NCBI RefSeq assembly: GCF_900129275.1
Contig: NZ_FQUX01000001.1
Span: forward strand, 62,001-126,000
Direction of reading: 5' to 3'
Length of the DNA: 64,000 nucleotides
Origin: Arenibacter palladensis
Lineage (GTDB): Bacteria; Bacteroidota; Bacteroidia; Flavobacteriales; Flavobacteriaceae
The position numbers and the translations under genes were made by a program. Numbering within the stretch: the stretch's first letter is position 1; each line of letters starts with the position of its first letter. This document shows, piece by piece, positions 63,503 to 64,000 of the stretch. The notes under the pieces are model-generated. The model was not told the origin of the DNA and made no database searches. It was given only the letters and a program-made list of their open reading frames with translations.

Positions 63503-64000
63503 TTGCAATCTTCTGTGTCAACGAAATAAAGTCCGCAACGCTCAATTGTTCCGGACGCAGGCCAAATATAGCATCTTCTTTTAGAACATCTGAAAGATTG
63601 AATGTTTTTAAACTGTTACGAATGGTCTTTCTACGCTGGTTAAACGCTGCCTTGACCACCTGTTTGAACAGTCTTTCATCCACATCCAAACGGAAATTTT
63701 CCTTTCTGGTAAGTCGCAATACTCCTGACTGCACTTTGGGAGGCGGATCAAATACTTGTGGCGAAACCGTAAATAAATATTCAGCATCGTAAAATGCTTG
63801 TACCAAAACGGATAGAATTCCATAGGCCTTGCTCCCTTCCTTTTCACAAATCCTTTCGGCGACCTCCTTTTGGAACATTCCGGTGAATTCCGGAATCTGA
63901 TCCTTAAATTCCAACATCTTAAAGACGATCTGGGTGGAAATATTATAAGGAAAATTCCCGGTAATGGCAAACTGCTCTTCCCCAAAAAGGGTCCATAGGT
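63489..64000 (-). CDS. rsmA: 16S rRNA dimethyladenosine transferase RsmA (KsgA), C-terminal part
   Basis: The frame enters from the right edge and stops at 63489; the start lies outside the window. Motif [13 protein letters not shown] at the right end confirms the KsgA/RsmA family. Then [39 protein letters not shown] and [20 protein letters not shown], all standard for the enzyme that dimethylates A1518 and A1519 of 16S rRNA. Overlaps and precedes mgtE, with which it is probably co-transcribed. Confidence 0.95.
   Translation of the reverse strand, partial: LWTLFGEEQFAITGNFPYNISTQIVFKMLEFKDQIPEFTGMFQKEVAERICEKEGSKAYGILSVLVQAFYDAEYLFTVSPQVFDPPPKVQSGVLRLTRKENFRLDVDERLFKQVVKAAFNQRRKTIRNSLKTFNLSDVLKEDAIFGLRPEQLSVADFISLTQKIANDTI

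Noticed and set aside
1..64000. CRISPR arrays, insertion sequences, prophage genes, rRNA
   Set aside because: No regularly spaced repeats, transposase, integrase, phage or rRNA sequence was recognised on either strand.

Overview
The window comes from a member of the Bacteroidota, most likely a marine, polysaccharide-degrading flavobacterium (Flavobacteriaceae). The signs are promoters of the TTTG-N19-TAnnTTTG type, weak Shine-Dalgarno sequences, an S16 protein with a long acidic tail, a DNA polymerase III alpha chain fused to a proofreading exonuclease, an OlsF-type fused acyltransferase, and a dense set of secreted glycosidases. I cannot name the species.

Left part (1-33.6 kb): an AT-rich accessory carbohydrate locus. 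It starts with the N-terminus of a lipoprotein cut by the window edge, a GH92 alpha-mannosidase gene broken by one base in a G8 run, and a set of 'planctomycete-type' haem c/DUF1549/DUF1553, DUF1501 and DUF2231-cytochrome proteins. The heart is a divergent pair of operons around an AraC-family regulator. Leftward operon (16.4 to 10.1 kb): mannonate-dehydratase-like protein, propeller lactonase, SDR, FAH-family hydrolase, APH-fold kinase, enolase paralogue. Rightward operon (17.8 to 27.7 kb): GH38-type glycosidase, a frameshifted remnant, a solute-binding protein without signal peptide, an (alpha/alpha)6 glycosidase, a second mannonate-dehydratase-like protein, a sugar MFS transporter, an SDR. 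A cupin gene, a second close AraC paralogue and a 1156-residue GH38 enzyme follow.

My main proposals concern this locus. (i) The gene set can be read as a complete oxidative, non-phosphorylating hexose pathway: mannoside cleavage, sugar oxidation, lactone opening, dehydration to a 2-keto-3-deoxy acid, oxidation to a diketo acid, FAH-type hydrolysis to pyruvate plus glycerate, then glycerate phosphorylation by the APH-like kinase and conversion to PEP by the extra enolase. The last two steps are inference. (ii) Five copies of a 14-bp box (GTTAATATWCATTC), each followed by a -7 promoter element exactly 57 nt from the box start, lie before the key transcription units and probably define the operator of the two AraC paralogues.

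Middle and right part (33.7-64 kb): mostly core genome. A tRNA-Asp gene with a good promoter and terminator marks the boundary. Then come DUF58 protein, thioredoxin, dnaE, a DUF2383 protein, rpsP-rimM, a SET-domain protein, a lipoprotein sulfatase, a YfiC-type tRNA methyltransferase, glutaryl-CoA dehydrogenase, a haem-binding protein, an LpxH-like phosphoesterase/glycosyltransferase/GH1 operon, a hybrid histidine kinase, a TerB-like protein, fbp, GNAT-lysC, olsF, a GNAT, a TM2 protein with LEA-like repeats, a VOC protein, a D-2-hydroxyacid dehydrogenase, an XRE membrane regulator, mgtE, and the 3' part of rsmA cut by the right edge. No CRISPR array, integrase, transposase or rRNA was seen.
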